NCBI GenBank assembly: GCA_963835215.1 | Contig: CAWIES010000003.1 | Location: 186,001-250,000 of the forward strand | Reading direction: 5' to 3' | DNA: 64,000 nt | Source of the DNA: Roseiarcus sp963835215 | GTDB taxonomy: Bacteria; Pseudomonadota; Alphaproteobacteria; Rhizobiales; Beijerinckiaceae | Made by a program: the position numbers and the translations under genes | Notes under the pieces: generated by a model | The model's database searches: none | Told to the model about the DNA's origin: nothing | The model's input: only the letters and a program-made list of their open reading frames with translations | In this document: one piece after another, positions 54,128-64,000 of the stretch | How positions within the stretch are numbered: the stretch's first letter is position 1 | Layout of the letters: each line of letters begins with the position of its first letter

Positions 54128-54744
54128 TTGAACCGCGCCTCCAGCGCTTCAACCGCAGCCCGGGTCAGAACCAGCTTCTCGCGGCGCATGATGTCGTAAA
54201 CGTTGATCCCCTGCGCCGGCAGCACGTCGACCTGCGGCAGGTTGCGCGCCGCCGCGGCGAAATGAGCGTTGACGCTCGCGCCATCGATGATCAGCACATT
54301 GTGCAGCGACGCCTTGGCGAAGGTCGCGCGCAGCGCCTTGGTCTTGCCTTCGTCGAGCTGCGCGAGTTCCCAGACGATCAGTCCGCCGGCGCGCTGCTTG
54401 GCCGAAAGCGCGTGGCGCAGCGCGAGCGCGCGCACCTTCTTGGGCAGATCGTGCGCGTGGCTGCGCACCACCGGGCCCATGGCGCGACCACCGCCGCGGA
54501 ACTGCGGCACGCGGGCCGAGCCGTGACGGGCGCCGCCGGTGCCCTTCTGCTTGTACATCTTCTTGCCGGTGCGATGGATGTCGGCGCGCCCAAGCGTCTT
54601 GTGGTCGCCCGACTGGCGCTTGGCAAGTTGCCAGCGCACCATGCGGGCGATCAGGTCGGCGCGCGGCTCGAGACCGAAGATCTCGTCGCTGAGCTCGAGC
54701 GAGCCAGTCGCGGATCCGTCAATCGACGTCATGTCGAATTTCAT
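54124..54744 (-). CDS. rplD: 50S ribosomal protein L4
   Basis: 206 residues. The core motif KKMYKQKGTGGARHGSARVP and FRGGGRAMGPVVRSHAHDLP lies in the tunnel-lining loop; SASVNAH-like sequence and INVYDIMRREKLVLTRAAVE close the protein. In E. coli L4 represses the S10 operon; here no leader structure was identified as its target. The start at 54744 (MKFDMTSIDG) gives normal length. Confidence 0.97.
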   Translation of the reverse strand: MKFDMTSIDGSATGSLELSDEIFGLEPRADLIARMVRWQLAKRQSGDHKTLGRADIHRTGKKMYKQKGTGGARHGSARVPQFRGGGRAMGPVVRSHAHDLPKKVRALALRHALSAKQRAGGLIVWELAQLDEGKTKALRATFAKASLHNVLIIDGASVNAHFAAAARNLPQVDVLPAQGINVYDIMRREKLVLTRAAVEALEARFK

Positions 54745-54748
54745 GGCG

Positions 54749-55468
54749 TCATTCTCCCTTCGGCGCGGCGGCGGGCGCGGTCGACGCCTCGGCGTGAACG
54801 CGGAACTTGCCAGGATTTGGCGCATCCTTCGGCAAAGGCTTCTTGATGGCGTCGCGCACTGAGATCCAGCCGCCGGCGAAACCCGGCACCGCGCCTTCAA
54901 CCAGGATCAGCCCGCGCTCGACGTCGGTCTGGACGACCCGCAGGTTCTGCGTGGTCACCTGATCGGCGCCCATGTGGCCGGCCATTTTCTTGTTCTTCCA
55001 GGTCTTGCCCGGGTCCTGACGACCGCCGGTCGAACCGTGCGAACGATGCGAGACCGAGACGCCGTGGGTGGCGCGCAAGCCGCGAAAGTTCCAGCGCTTC
55101 ATGGGCCCGGCAAAACCCTTGCCGAGCGTCACGCCAGTGACGTCGACGAACTGGCCGACCAGGAAGTGGTCGGCGGTGATCTCGGCCCCGACCGGGATCA
55201 GCTTGTCCTCGGCGACGCGGAACTCGGCGAGCTTGAGCTTGGGCTCGACATGCGCCACGGCGAAGCGGTTGCGCTCCGCCTTGGAGACGTTCTTGACCTT
55301 GGCGCGGCCGATGCCGAGCTGAAGCGCGGTGTAGCCGTTCTTCTCCTGGGTGCGGTGCGCCACGACCTGACACCCCTCGACCTTGAGGACGGTGACCGGA
55401 ACGTGCTCGCCCGCTTCCGTGAAGATGCGGGTCATGCCGAGCTTCTGTGCGATGATGCCTGAACGCAT
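54749..55468 (-). CDS. rplC: 50S ribosomal protein L3
   Basis: 239 residues. MRSGIIAQKLGMTRIFTEAG, HVPVTVLKVEGCQVVAHRTQ, RGLRATHGVSVSHRSHGSTG and KNKKMAGHMGADQVTTQNLR are typical. The glutamine in the loop that PrmB methylates is expected at the GSTGGRQDPGKTWK segment. The C-terminal tail is Ala/Pro-rich (ASTAPAAAPKGE). 53 bases after rpsJ. Confidence 0.97.
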   Translation of the reverse strand: MRSGIIAQKLGMTRIFTEAGEHVPVTVLKVEGCQVVAHRTQEKNGYTALQLGIGRAKVKNVSKAERNRFAVAHVEPKLKLAEFRVAEDKLIPVGAEITADHFLVGQFVDVTGVTLGKGFAGPMKRWNFRGLRATHGVSVSHRSHGSTGGRQDPGKTWKNKKMAGHMGADQVTTQNLRVVQTDVERGLILVEGAVPGFAGGWISVRDAIKKPLPKDAPNPGKFRVHAEASTAPAAAPKGE

Positions 55469-55521
55469 AGCGTTGATCCTTAGAAGCGCTTTCTAGCCGA
55501 AGAGGCGCTCGATATTTCCCT

Positions 55522-55830
<309 letters not shown>

Positions 55831-55853
55831 GTTTCAGATCCCTGGCCTCAAGC

Positions 55854-55876
55854 GGGCGAGGCGCTAGGCCTCGCCC
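55854..55876 (-). other. Hairpin between tuf and rpsJ
   Basis: Perfect 9-base stem GGGCGAGGC / GCCTCGCCC with a five-base loop GCTAG, in the 65-base gap. No T-run follows on the minus strand, so it is not a classical terminator. It may be a processing or stability element, or part of the S10 leader. Confidence 0.5.
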
Positions 55877-55895
55877 GGTCGCAGCGACGCCTGCC

Positions 55896-57086
<1,191 letters not shown>

Positions 57087-57136
57087 AGCCGGGCTCCTCT
57101 TCGTATCGTTTGATCGTCAGCGCGTGAGCGCTTCGT

Positions 57137-59212
<2,076 letters not shown>

Positions 59213-59243
59213 TATTCTCGGTCCCGAAAGGAGGTTAGCGGCT

Positions 59244-59714
59244 TTACCAGCGGTAATGAGCGAAGGCGCGGTTGGCCTCGGCCATCCGGTGCGTATCCTC
59301 ACGCTTCTTGACCGCGGCGCCGCGATTGTTCGAGGCGTCGAGCAGCTCGGCCGAAAGACGATCGACCATGGTCTTGTCGTTGCGCTCGCGCGCCGCGATG
59401 ATGATCCAGCGAATGGCCAGCGCCTGACGGCGCTCGGTGCGCACTTCGACGGGAACCTGATAGGTGGCGCCGCCGACGCGACGCGAGCGCACTTCCACTG
59501 CCGGCGCGACATTTTCCAACGCTTGGCGGAAGATGGCGATCGGGTCGCCCTTGATTTTCGACTCGATGCCGTCGAGAGCGCCGTAGACGATCCGCTCGGC
59601 GGTCGACTTCTTGCCCTCGTACATGATCGTGTTCATGAACTTCGCGACCACCATATCGCCGTACTTGGCGTCAGGGATGATCTCGCGTTTCTCGGCGCTA
59701 TGGCGGCGCGACAT
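59244..59714 (-). CDS. rpsG: 30S ribosomal protein S7
   Basis: 156 residues. MSRRHSAEKREIIPDAKYGD, KFMNTIMYEGKKSTAERIVY, RSRRVGGATYQVPVEVRTER and the C-terminal REDTHRMAEANRAFAHYRW. S7 nucleates the 30S head. 66 bases after rpsL. Confidence 0.98.
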   Translation of the reverse strand: MSRRHSAEKREIIPDAKYGDMVVAKFMNTIMYEGKKSTAERIVYGALDGIESKIKGDPIAIFRQALENVAPAVEVRSRRVGGATYQVPVEVRTERRQALAIRWIIIAARERNDKTMVDRLSAELLDASNNRGAAVKKREDTHRMAEANRAFAHYRW

Positions 59715-59780
59715 GGGCTAACTCTCTCTTTGGTCGTCATGGCCGGACTTGATCCGACCGTTTAGTGAAATCTGCTCAGA

Positions 59781-60152
59781 TCACTTCGGCCGCTTGGCGC
59801 CGTACTTCGAACGGCGCTGCTTGCGATCCTTGACCCCCTGCGTGTCGAGCACGCCGCGCAGGATGTGGTAGCGAACGCCGGGCAGATCCTTGACGCGACC
59901 GCCACGGATCATCACCACCGAATGTTCCTGAAGGTTGTGGCCTTCGCCGGGGATGTAGCCGATCACTTCGAAGCCGTTGGTCAGACGCACCTTGGCGACT
60001 TTGCGCAGCGCCGAGTTCGGCTTCTTGGGCGTCGTCGTGTAGACGCGCGTGCATACGCCGCGCTTCTGCGGGCTCGCCTGGAGATGGCGCGCCTTTTCGC
60101 GGTAGGTCTTGGGTTGCCGCGGTTTGCGGATCAACTGGCTGATCGTCGGCAT
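59781..60152 (-). CDS. rpsL: 30S ribosomal protein S12
   Basis: 123 residues. MPTISQLIRKPRQPKTYREK, YTTTPKKPNSALRKVAKVRL (with the Lys of the streptomycin site) and GHNLQEHSVVMIRGGRVKDL (with the methylthiolated Asp region) are present. The sequence around both streptomycin-resistance positions looks wild type (KKPNSA, GRVKD). First gene of the str operon, about 300 bases downstream of the predicted promoter. Confidence 0.98.
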   Translation of the reverse strand: MPTISQLIRKPRQPKTYREKARHLQASPQKRGVCTRVYTTTPKKPNSALRKVAKVRLTNGFEVIGYIPGEGHNLQEHSVVMIRGGRVKDLPGVRYHILRGVLDTQGVKDRKQRRSKYGAKRPK

Positions 60153-60542
60153 CGTAAACCCTTCGTCCCGTTCCTATTCAGCGCGGCCGAGAGGCCGAAC
60201 CAATCGAATTTCCATTCTCGCCGGCGCCAGAAGACGCGAAAGCAAACGCGCCACGAAACCCCGATCAAGGGCTTTGGGCGCTAACCTTGCAGAGGACCAC
60301 GACGAATCGCGGTCTTGCTCTTCAAGCCCGGCCGAGCGAACTCGGACGGTATGGTCTGCTCAACGGTGAGATCGTCAGCGTTTAGAGCCGAAAGGTTCCG
60401 GGCGAGTCGCCCAAAACAGCCTAGCTCTACGGCCTGCCGAAAGCGCGCGGAACATATTCGCGCCGGTCTTGGGCGTCAACCCCTTTTGCGGGGAGAAATG
60501 CCGCTTATCGACTGGGCGCCGCGGCGCCCTTGGGTAAGTCGA
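60153..60542. other. Leader region of the str operon
   Basis: 390 bases between rpsL and the PAS-like gene. It carries the predicted promoter at 60451-60479 and an untranslated leader of about 300 bases. Short open frames exist but none has a ribosome binding site and family likeness. No known riboswitch or ribosomal-protein leader fold could be assigned by eye. Confidence 0.45.
60451..60479 (-). promoter_or_regulatory. Sigma-70 promoter of the rpsL (str) operon
   Basis: Read on the minus strand: TTGACG (60474-60479), exactly 17 bases, TATGTT (60451-60456). -35 matches consensus at five of six and -10 at four of six positions, with ideal spacing, in the only long gap before the translation operon. 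Confidence 0.65.
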
Positions 60543-61022
60543 TCAGTTTAGCGCCGCAAGGCTGGCGCGCGAGGTCGCAGCGCCCGGTTCAAAGATCGCA
60601 ACCGCGCGCAGCAATTGAAACGAATTGCAGGTTTCGGCCGCCACCGGCATGATTCGCACTCTGAAGCCATCGACTTCTTTGCCCTCGCTCAGCGAGACGC
60701 CCGAGGCGACCTGGTCGCGCAGGGTCGAGTGGATTGCAGCCGAGAGGGTCAGGTCGGCGGCGCGATTGCGCGCCCTGAGGCGCCGGCCGGCCAGCAACAG
60801 GTCGCCGCCCAGCAGCCGAAGCCCGCGCGCGTTGACGTGCAAAACCTCACCCTCCTCGCCCAGCAGGGCGGCGGCGGCGCCAATCAGTTCGAGCCCATCG
60901 GCGACGCCGCGCGCCCGCGCTCCAGCGAGCAACGGAGCGAGTGGCGCGACCTCTCCTCGCGGAGCGCCGGGCATGGCGGAACTCAGGCGATTGGCGTGGT
61001 CGGAATTGGCGGACGTCTTCAT
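60543..61022 (-). CDS. PAS-like domain protein
   Basis: 159 residues, no full family match. The central part GLELIGAAAALLGEEGEVLH, then VNARGLRLLGGDLLLAGRRL, has the look of the PAS domain found in front of LuxR-type helix-turn-helix proteins (alpha-G..L...GEVLHVN..A..LL..G). No output domain follows; the end is FQLLRAVAIFEPGA. One Cys (AAETCNSF). It sits between the coiled-coil gene and rpsL on the same strand. Probably a stand-alone sensor or an orphan domain; function unknown. Confidence 0.5.
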   Translation of the reverse strand: MKTSANSDHANRLSSAMPGAPRGEVAPLAPLLAGARARGVADGLELIGAAAALLGEEGEVLHVNARGLRLLGGDLLLAGRRLRARNRAADLTLSAAIHSTLRDQVASGVSLSEGKEVDGFRVRIMPVAAETCNSFQLLRAVAIFEPGAATSRASLAALN

Positions 61023-61220
61023 GGCGGCCTCGTCTCGCGGCGCGTCCGCCTGGTTTGGCGAACGCTGGTCACGGAACCTTACGGTCCGCAACAGAGCGTG
61101 AGTTCTCGGCTGATTGAAGACGGGATTAAGGCAGGTCCGCGGCCCCGCCGCGTCCGTTGTTCGGCGGCCGCCGCGCGCCGGAAAAACCGGCGGCGGCGAA
61201 ACCGATGACCGACGCGAGAC

Positions 61221-62846
61221 TTAGACCGCGATAGCGCGTGGCGGGCGCAGGCGCTGGGCGGGCGCGATGAAAGATTCGGCAGCATCGAACCCGGCCGCAG
61301 CATCGAGCGCCGCCGCGGCTTCAAACGAAGCGGCGGCTTCGAGCGACATCGCCGCGTCGAGCGACCTGGACGCCCCATACGGCTTGACCGCTTCGTAAGA
61401 TTTGGCGGCCTCTAGCGGCTTGGACCCCTCTAGCGGCTTGGGCGCCTCGGACAACTTCGACGCGTCGAACAGGTTGGGGCCATCGAGGGCCGCGACGGCG
61501 GCGAAGCGGGCCTGCTGACGCTCGCTGCGCGAGGCTTCCAGCGCCCCGTCGGTCAATTGCCGCTCGGCGCGCAGGCGAACGATTTCCTCCTGCTGCACGC
61601 TGGCGCGTCGTTCGGACTCCTCGCGGGCGCGGCGCGTCGCCGCGATCGTGTCGTCGACCCGGGCGGCCAGCGCCTCGGAGTTGCGCGTCGCCGCTTGCAA
61701 TGCGGTCTCCTTGCTGCGCACCGCCTCGGTGAGCGAGTTGACCTGATCGACCAGGGCGCCGCGCATGCGGTCGGCGCCGGCGATCTGTTCGTTGGCGACG
61801 GCGAGATCCTCCTTCAGCGCGCGCAGGGTCTTTTCCAGCGCATCGATCTGGATGCCGCTTTCCATCAGGCGCCGATCGGTCGCGCGCAGCTCCTCGACCT
61901 TCTCGCGGAACTGGCCGCGAGTTTGTTCGAGCAGCTTGTTGGTGACATCGACGCGGCCACGCACCGCGTGGATGCTGTTGGCGAGCGCCGAAGACTCGGC
62001 GCGGTTGCGCTCGACTTGGTCGATGTGCTTGGCGCGCAGTGTCGCATGCGCACCCTGCTCGCCGGCGAGCGCCTGTTCGAGCGTCACGAGGCGCTTCTGG
62101 TCACGCTCGCTCGTCGCCTCGTTTTCGGCGAGGCGGCGCAAGGCGGCCTCGAGCCGCCCGCCCTGGGATTTCATCGTCTCGCGCAGGCTGGCGTTGTCCT
62201 GAGCGATCAGTGCGCCCTGGTCGTTGGCCTCCTTCAACGCGCTCTCCAGCCGCGCCAGACTCTGGTCTCGCTCGGCGAGTTCGGCGCGCAGCCGCCCAAT
62301 CTCGTCGCTCTGGGCCGCCATGCGCCGCAACTCGGCCTCGAGCGTCCGCTCGAGCTTCTCGCGCGCCGCCACGCCCTCGCGGCTTTCCGCCTGGGCCGCC
62401 GCCAGCCCCGCTTCGGCGCGTTGAAGACGCTGGCGAAGCTCGCGGCTTTCGCGCTTCTCGGCCGCGGCGACCTCGGCGATCGTGTCGCGCTCGGCCAGCG
62501 CCGAACCGTAGCGGGCGTTGAGGGCGCCGTGGGTGTCTTCAAGCACCGCGTGCTTGGTCTTCAACTCGTGCAGCCGCGAGCGACTGGTTTCGTAGTCGGC
62601 GAACAGCTCGACGAGCGGGGTCAGCAGCTCATGGAATTGCTCGCGCGCCCGCTCGACCTGGCTGAGGCCCTGTTCGATCTGATCGAGCTGGGCGCGCATC
62701 GTCTCGTCGCGCATGCCGATCGCCTCGAGCGTGCCCTCGACCTCGTCTCGCGCCGCAATCCCGGTTGCCGCGGCTGGCGTCCCTCGATCGTCGAGCCGCG
62801 CGGTCCCCATCCGCTTTTGAACGACCCGTGCCCATAGCGCCGTCAT
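61221..62846 (-). CDS. Long coiled-coil protein with repeat tail
   Basis: 541 residues. From about 50 to 420 almost everything is heptad coiled coil, rich in Glu, Arg, Leu and Ala (REKLERTLEAELRRMAAQSD, ALEKTLRALKEDLAVANEQI). The last roughly 90 residues are a degenerate repeat of about seven residues (KPLEGSK, KPLEAAK, SLDAAM, SLEAAA, ALDAAA), ending RPPRAIAV. No signal peptide or membrane helix. The start MTALWARVVQKR at 62846 follows AGGAGGGGC. It lies just after rpoC and before rpsL. A structural, polar or chromosome-linked role is possible but not supported by a known domain. Confidence 0.6.
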   Translation of the reverse strand: MTALWARVVQKRMGTARLDDRGTPAAATGIAARDEVEGTLEAIGMRDETMRAQLDQIEQGLSQVERAREQFHELLTPLVELFADYETSRSRLHELKTKHAVLEDTHGALNARYGSALAERDTIAEVAAAEKRESRELRQRLQRAEAGLAAAQAESREGVAAREKLERTLEAELRRMAAQSDEIGRLRAELAERDQSLARLESALKEANDQGALIAQDNASLRETMKSQGGRLEAALRRLAENEATSERDQKRLVTLEQALAGEQGAHATLRAKHIDQVERNRAESSALANSIHAVRGRVDVTNKLLEQTRGQFREKVEELRATDRRLMESGIQIDALEKTLRALKEDLAVANEQIAGADRMRGALVDQVNSLTEAVRSKETALQAATRNSEALAARVDDTIAATRRAREESERRASVQQEEIVRLRAERQLTDGALEASRSERQQARFAAVAALDGPNLFDASKLSEAPKPLEGSKPLEAAKSYEAVKPYGASRSLDAAMSLEAAASFEAAAALDAAAGFDAAESFIAPAQRLRPPRAIAV

Positions 62847-63061
62847 CCCGCCCCTCCTTCGCCCGAAGTCCGAAAGACGCCCGGAATTACGCCGCATGAC
62901 GCGCGCGATAGCGTGAGCCGCAACACATGCCGCAAGGCGCCTGCTCGGCAGACCCTTCGCGGGCGAATCGCCCCATCACCCCTAGTAGTTGTCTAAGCTA
63001 GTTGACACAACTTATACGTGTCAATCGAAACGCGGCGGTTCGGCTGGGGAAAGATGTCGAC

Positions 63062-63091
63062 AAAAAAAGAGCCGCCCGAGGGCGGCTCTTT
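63062..63091 (-). terminator. Rho-independent terminator of rpoC
   Basis: Stem GAGCCGCC / GGCGGCTC with a CGAG tetraloop, followed on the minus strand by seven T. On the plus strand CTTT follows, weaker. It lies about 35 bases after the rpoC stop and should separate the rpoBC transcript from the coiled-coil gene. Confidence 0.9.
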
Positions 63092-63123
63092 CATTGTGTC
63101 GCAGGCGAAGCGCTGGTTTGGCC

Positions 63124-64000
63124 TCACTCGGCCGGCGCGCGCACCGGTTTGGGAGCGGGCGCGACCGTCACCGGAGCGGCGAGCGGCAGCGCCGGCACGG
63201 CGCCCGCTTCCTCGGCCTTCTGGGCGAGGATCAGGGTGTCGCGCATGGTGGCGATCGAACGCAGCTTGGTCATCGCCGCGCCAGTGCCCGCCGGGATCAA
63301 TCGGCCGACGATGACGTTCTCCTTCAGCCCCTCGAGCGTATCGACCTTGCCGTTGACCGCCGCCTCGGTGAGGACGCGGGTGGTCTCCTGGAACGAGGCG
63401 GCCGAGATGAACGAGCGGGTCTGCAAGCTCGCCTTGGTGATGCCGAGCAGGACCGGCGTGCCGACAGCTTCCTTCTTGCCGTCGGCGCGCATGATGTCGT
63501 TGGCGGCTTCGAGTTCGGTCTTGTCGACCTGCTCACCCGACAGGAAGTCGGTGTCGCCCGGATCGACGATGTCGACCTTCTGCAGCATCTGGCGAACAAT
63601 CACTTCGATGTGCTTGTCGTTGATGCCGACGCCCTGCAGCCGGTAGACCTCCTGGATCTCGTTGACGAGATAGGCGGCGAGTTCCTCGACGCCCTTGATC
63701 GCCAGGATGTCGTGCGGCGCCGGGTTGCCGTCGACGATGTATTCGCCCTTCTCGATGACGTCGCCATCCTGGAGATGGATGTGCTTCGACTTCGGGATCA
63801 GGTACTCGACCGGTTCGGCGCCCTCTTCGCTCGGCACGATCGACAGGCGCTGCTTGTTCTTGAAGTCCTTGCCGAACTGCACCGTGCCGGAGATTTCGGC
63901 GATGATCGCGTGGTCCTTCGGCCGGCGCGCCTCGAACAGCTCCGCCACCCGCGGCAGACCGCCGGTGATGTCGCGCGTCTTGGCGCTGGTGACCGAGATA
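63124..64000 (-). CDS. rpoC: RNA polymerase subunit beta', C-terminal part
   Basis: The last roughly 292 residues; the gene continues past the right edge. It contains TRDITGGLPRVAELFEARRP, DGDVIEKGEYIVDGNPAPHD, VEELAAYLVNEIQEVYRLQG, VGINDKHIEVIVRQMLQKVD and the jaw/clamp region TRSFISAASFQETTRVLTEA. The C terminus is an Ala/Pro/Val-rich tail (APVTVAPAPKPVRAPAE). Followed by a strong intrinsic terminator. Confidence 0.98.
   Translation of the reverse strand, partial: ISVTSAKTRDITGGLPRVAELFEARRPKDHAIIAEISGTVQFGKDFKNKQRLSIVPSEEGAEPVEYLIPKSKHIHLQDGDVIEKGEYIVDGNPAPHDILAIKGVEELAAYLVNEIQEVYRLQGVGINDKHIEVIVRQMLQKVDIVDPGDTDFLSGEQVDKTELEAANDIMRADGKKEAVGTPVLLGITKASLQTRSFISAASFQETTRVLTEAAVNGKVDTLEGLKENVIVGRLIPAGTGAAMTKLRSIATMRDTLILAQKAEEAGAVPALPLAAPVTVAPAPKPVRAPAE

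Overview
The window is a GC-rich alphaproteobacterial chromosome segment, most likely Hyphomicrobiales (Rhizobiales) and possibly the Beijerinckiaceae/Methylocystaceae side. The signs are the ribosomal gene order, Usg, DUF2277, DUF6163, an LdtR-type MarR regulator beside an L,D-transpeptidase, and a Rhizobiales-type outer-membrane barrel protein. Genus is not established. No tRNA, rRNA, CRISPR array, transposase or integrase was seen.

Layout. 0-6.3 kb: housekeeping genes on the minus strand (ELM1-family fragment, greA, carB, DUF2277, usg, an outer-membrane protein). A near-perfect CIRCE operator and a sigma-32-like promoter lie in front of usg. 6.5-20.5 kb: accessory metabolism. It holds matB, a class II aldolase and a tetR-xdhA-xdhB / xdhC molybdenum hydroxylase cluster, which is split by an AT-rich DNA methyltransferase-endonuclease gene. 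A short cassette bracketed by a 23-bp direct repeat sits at the 3' end of xdhC and carries an AT-rich DUF2971 gene. 20.5-26 kb: one giant membrane protein with a GH94 phosphorylase-type region. 26-33 kb: leuA, then a ribose-type sugar ABC transporter whose ATPase and permease are riddled with single-base frameshifts. 33-43 kb: envelope and signalling genes (YihY, RlpA-like, DenD-like dehydrogenase plus histidine kinase, NAD kinase, Nudix, L,D-transpeptidase, ldtR). 43-64 kb: one long minus-strand block reading rpoC (3' part), a coiled-coil protein, a PAS-like protein, rpsL-rpsG-fusA-tuf, the S10 and spc operons, secY, adk, then a 3-hydroxyisobutyryl-CoA hydrolase where rpsM-rpsK-rpoA-rplQ would be expected.

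Eighteen single-base frameshifts (14 insertions, 4 deletions by hand reading) break ten otherwise well-conserved genes between 7.9 and 42.8 kb, and none was found in the translation block. After correcting one base each, every gene has a whole number of codons and an uninterrupted family-like sequence. Consensus error is therefore the simplest explanation, but the density in the sugar transporter (ten in about 2.4 kb) deserves checking. Genes are annotated at their corrected full extent with the frameshift positions stated.
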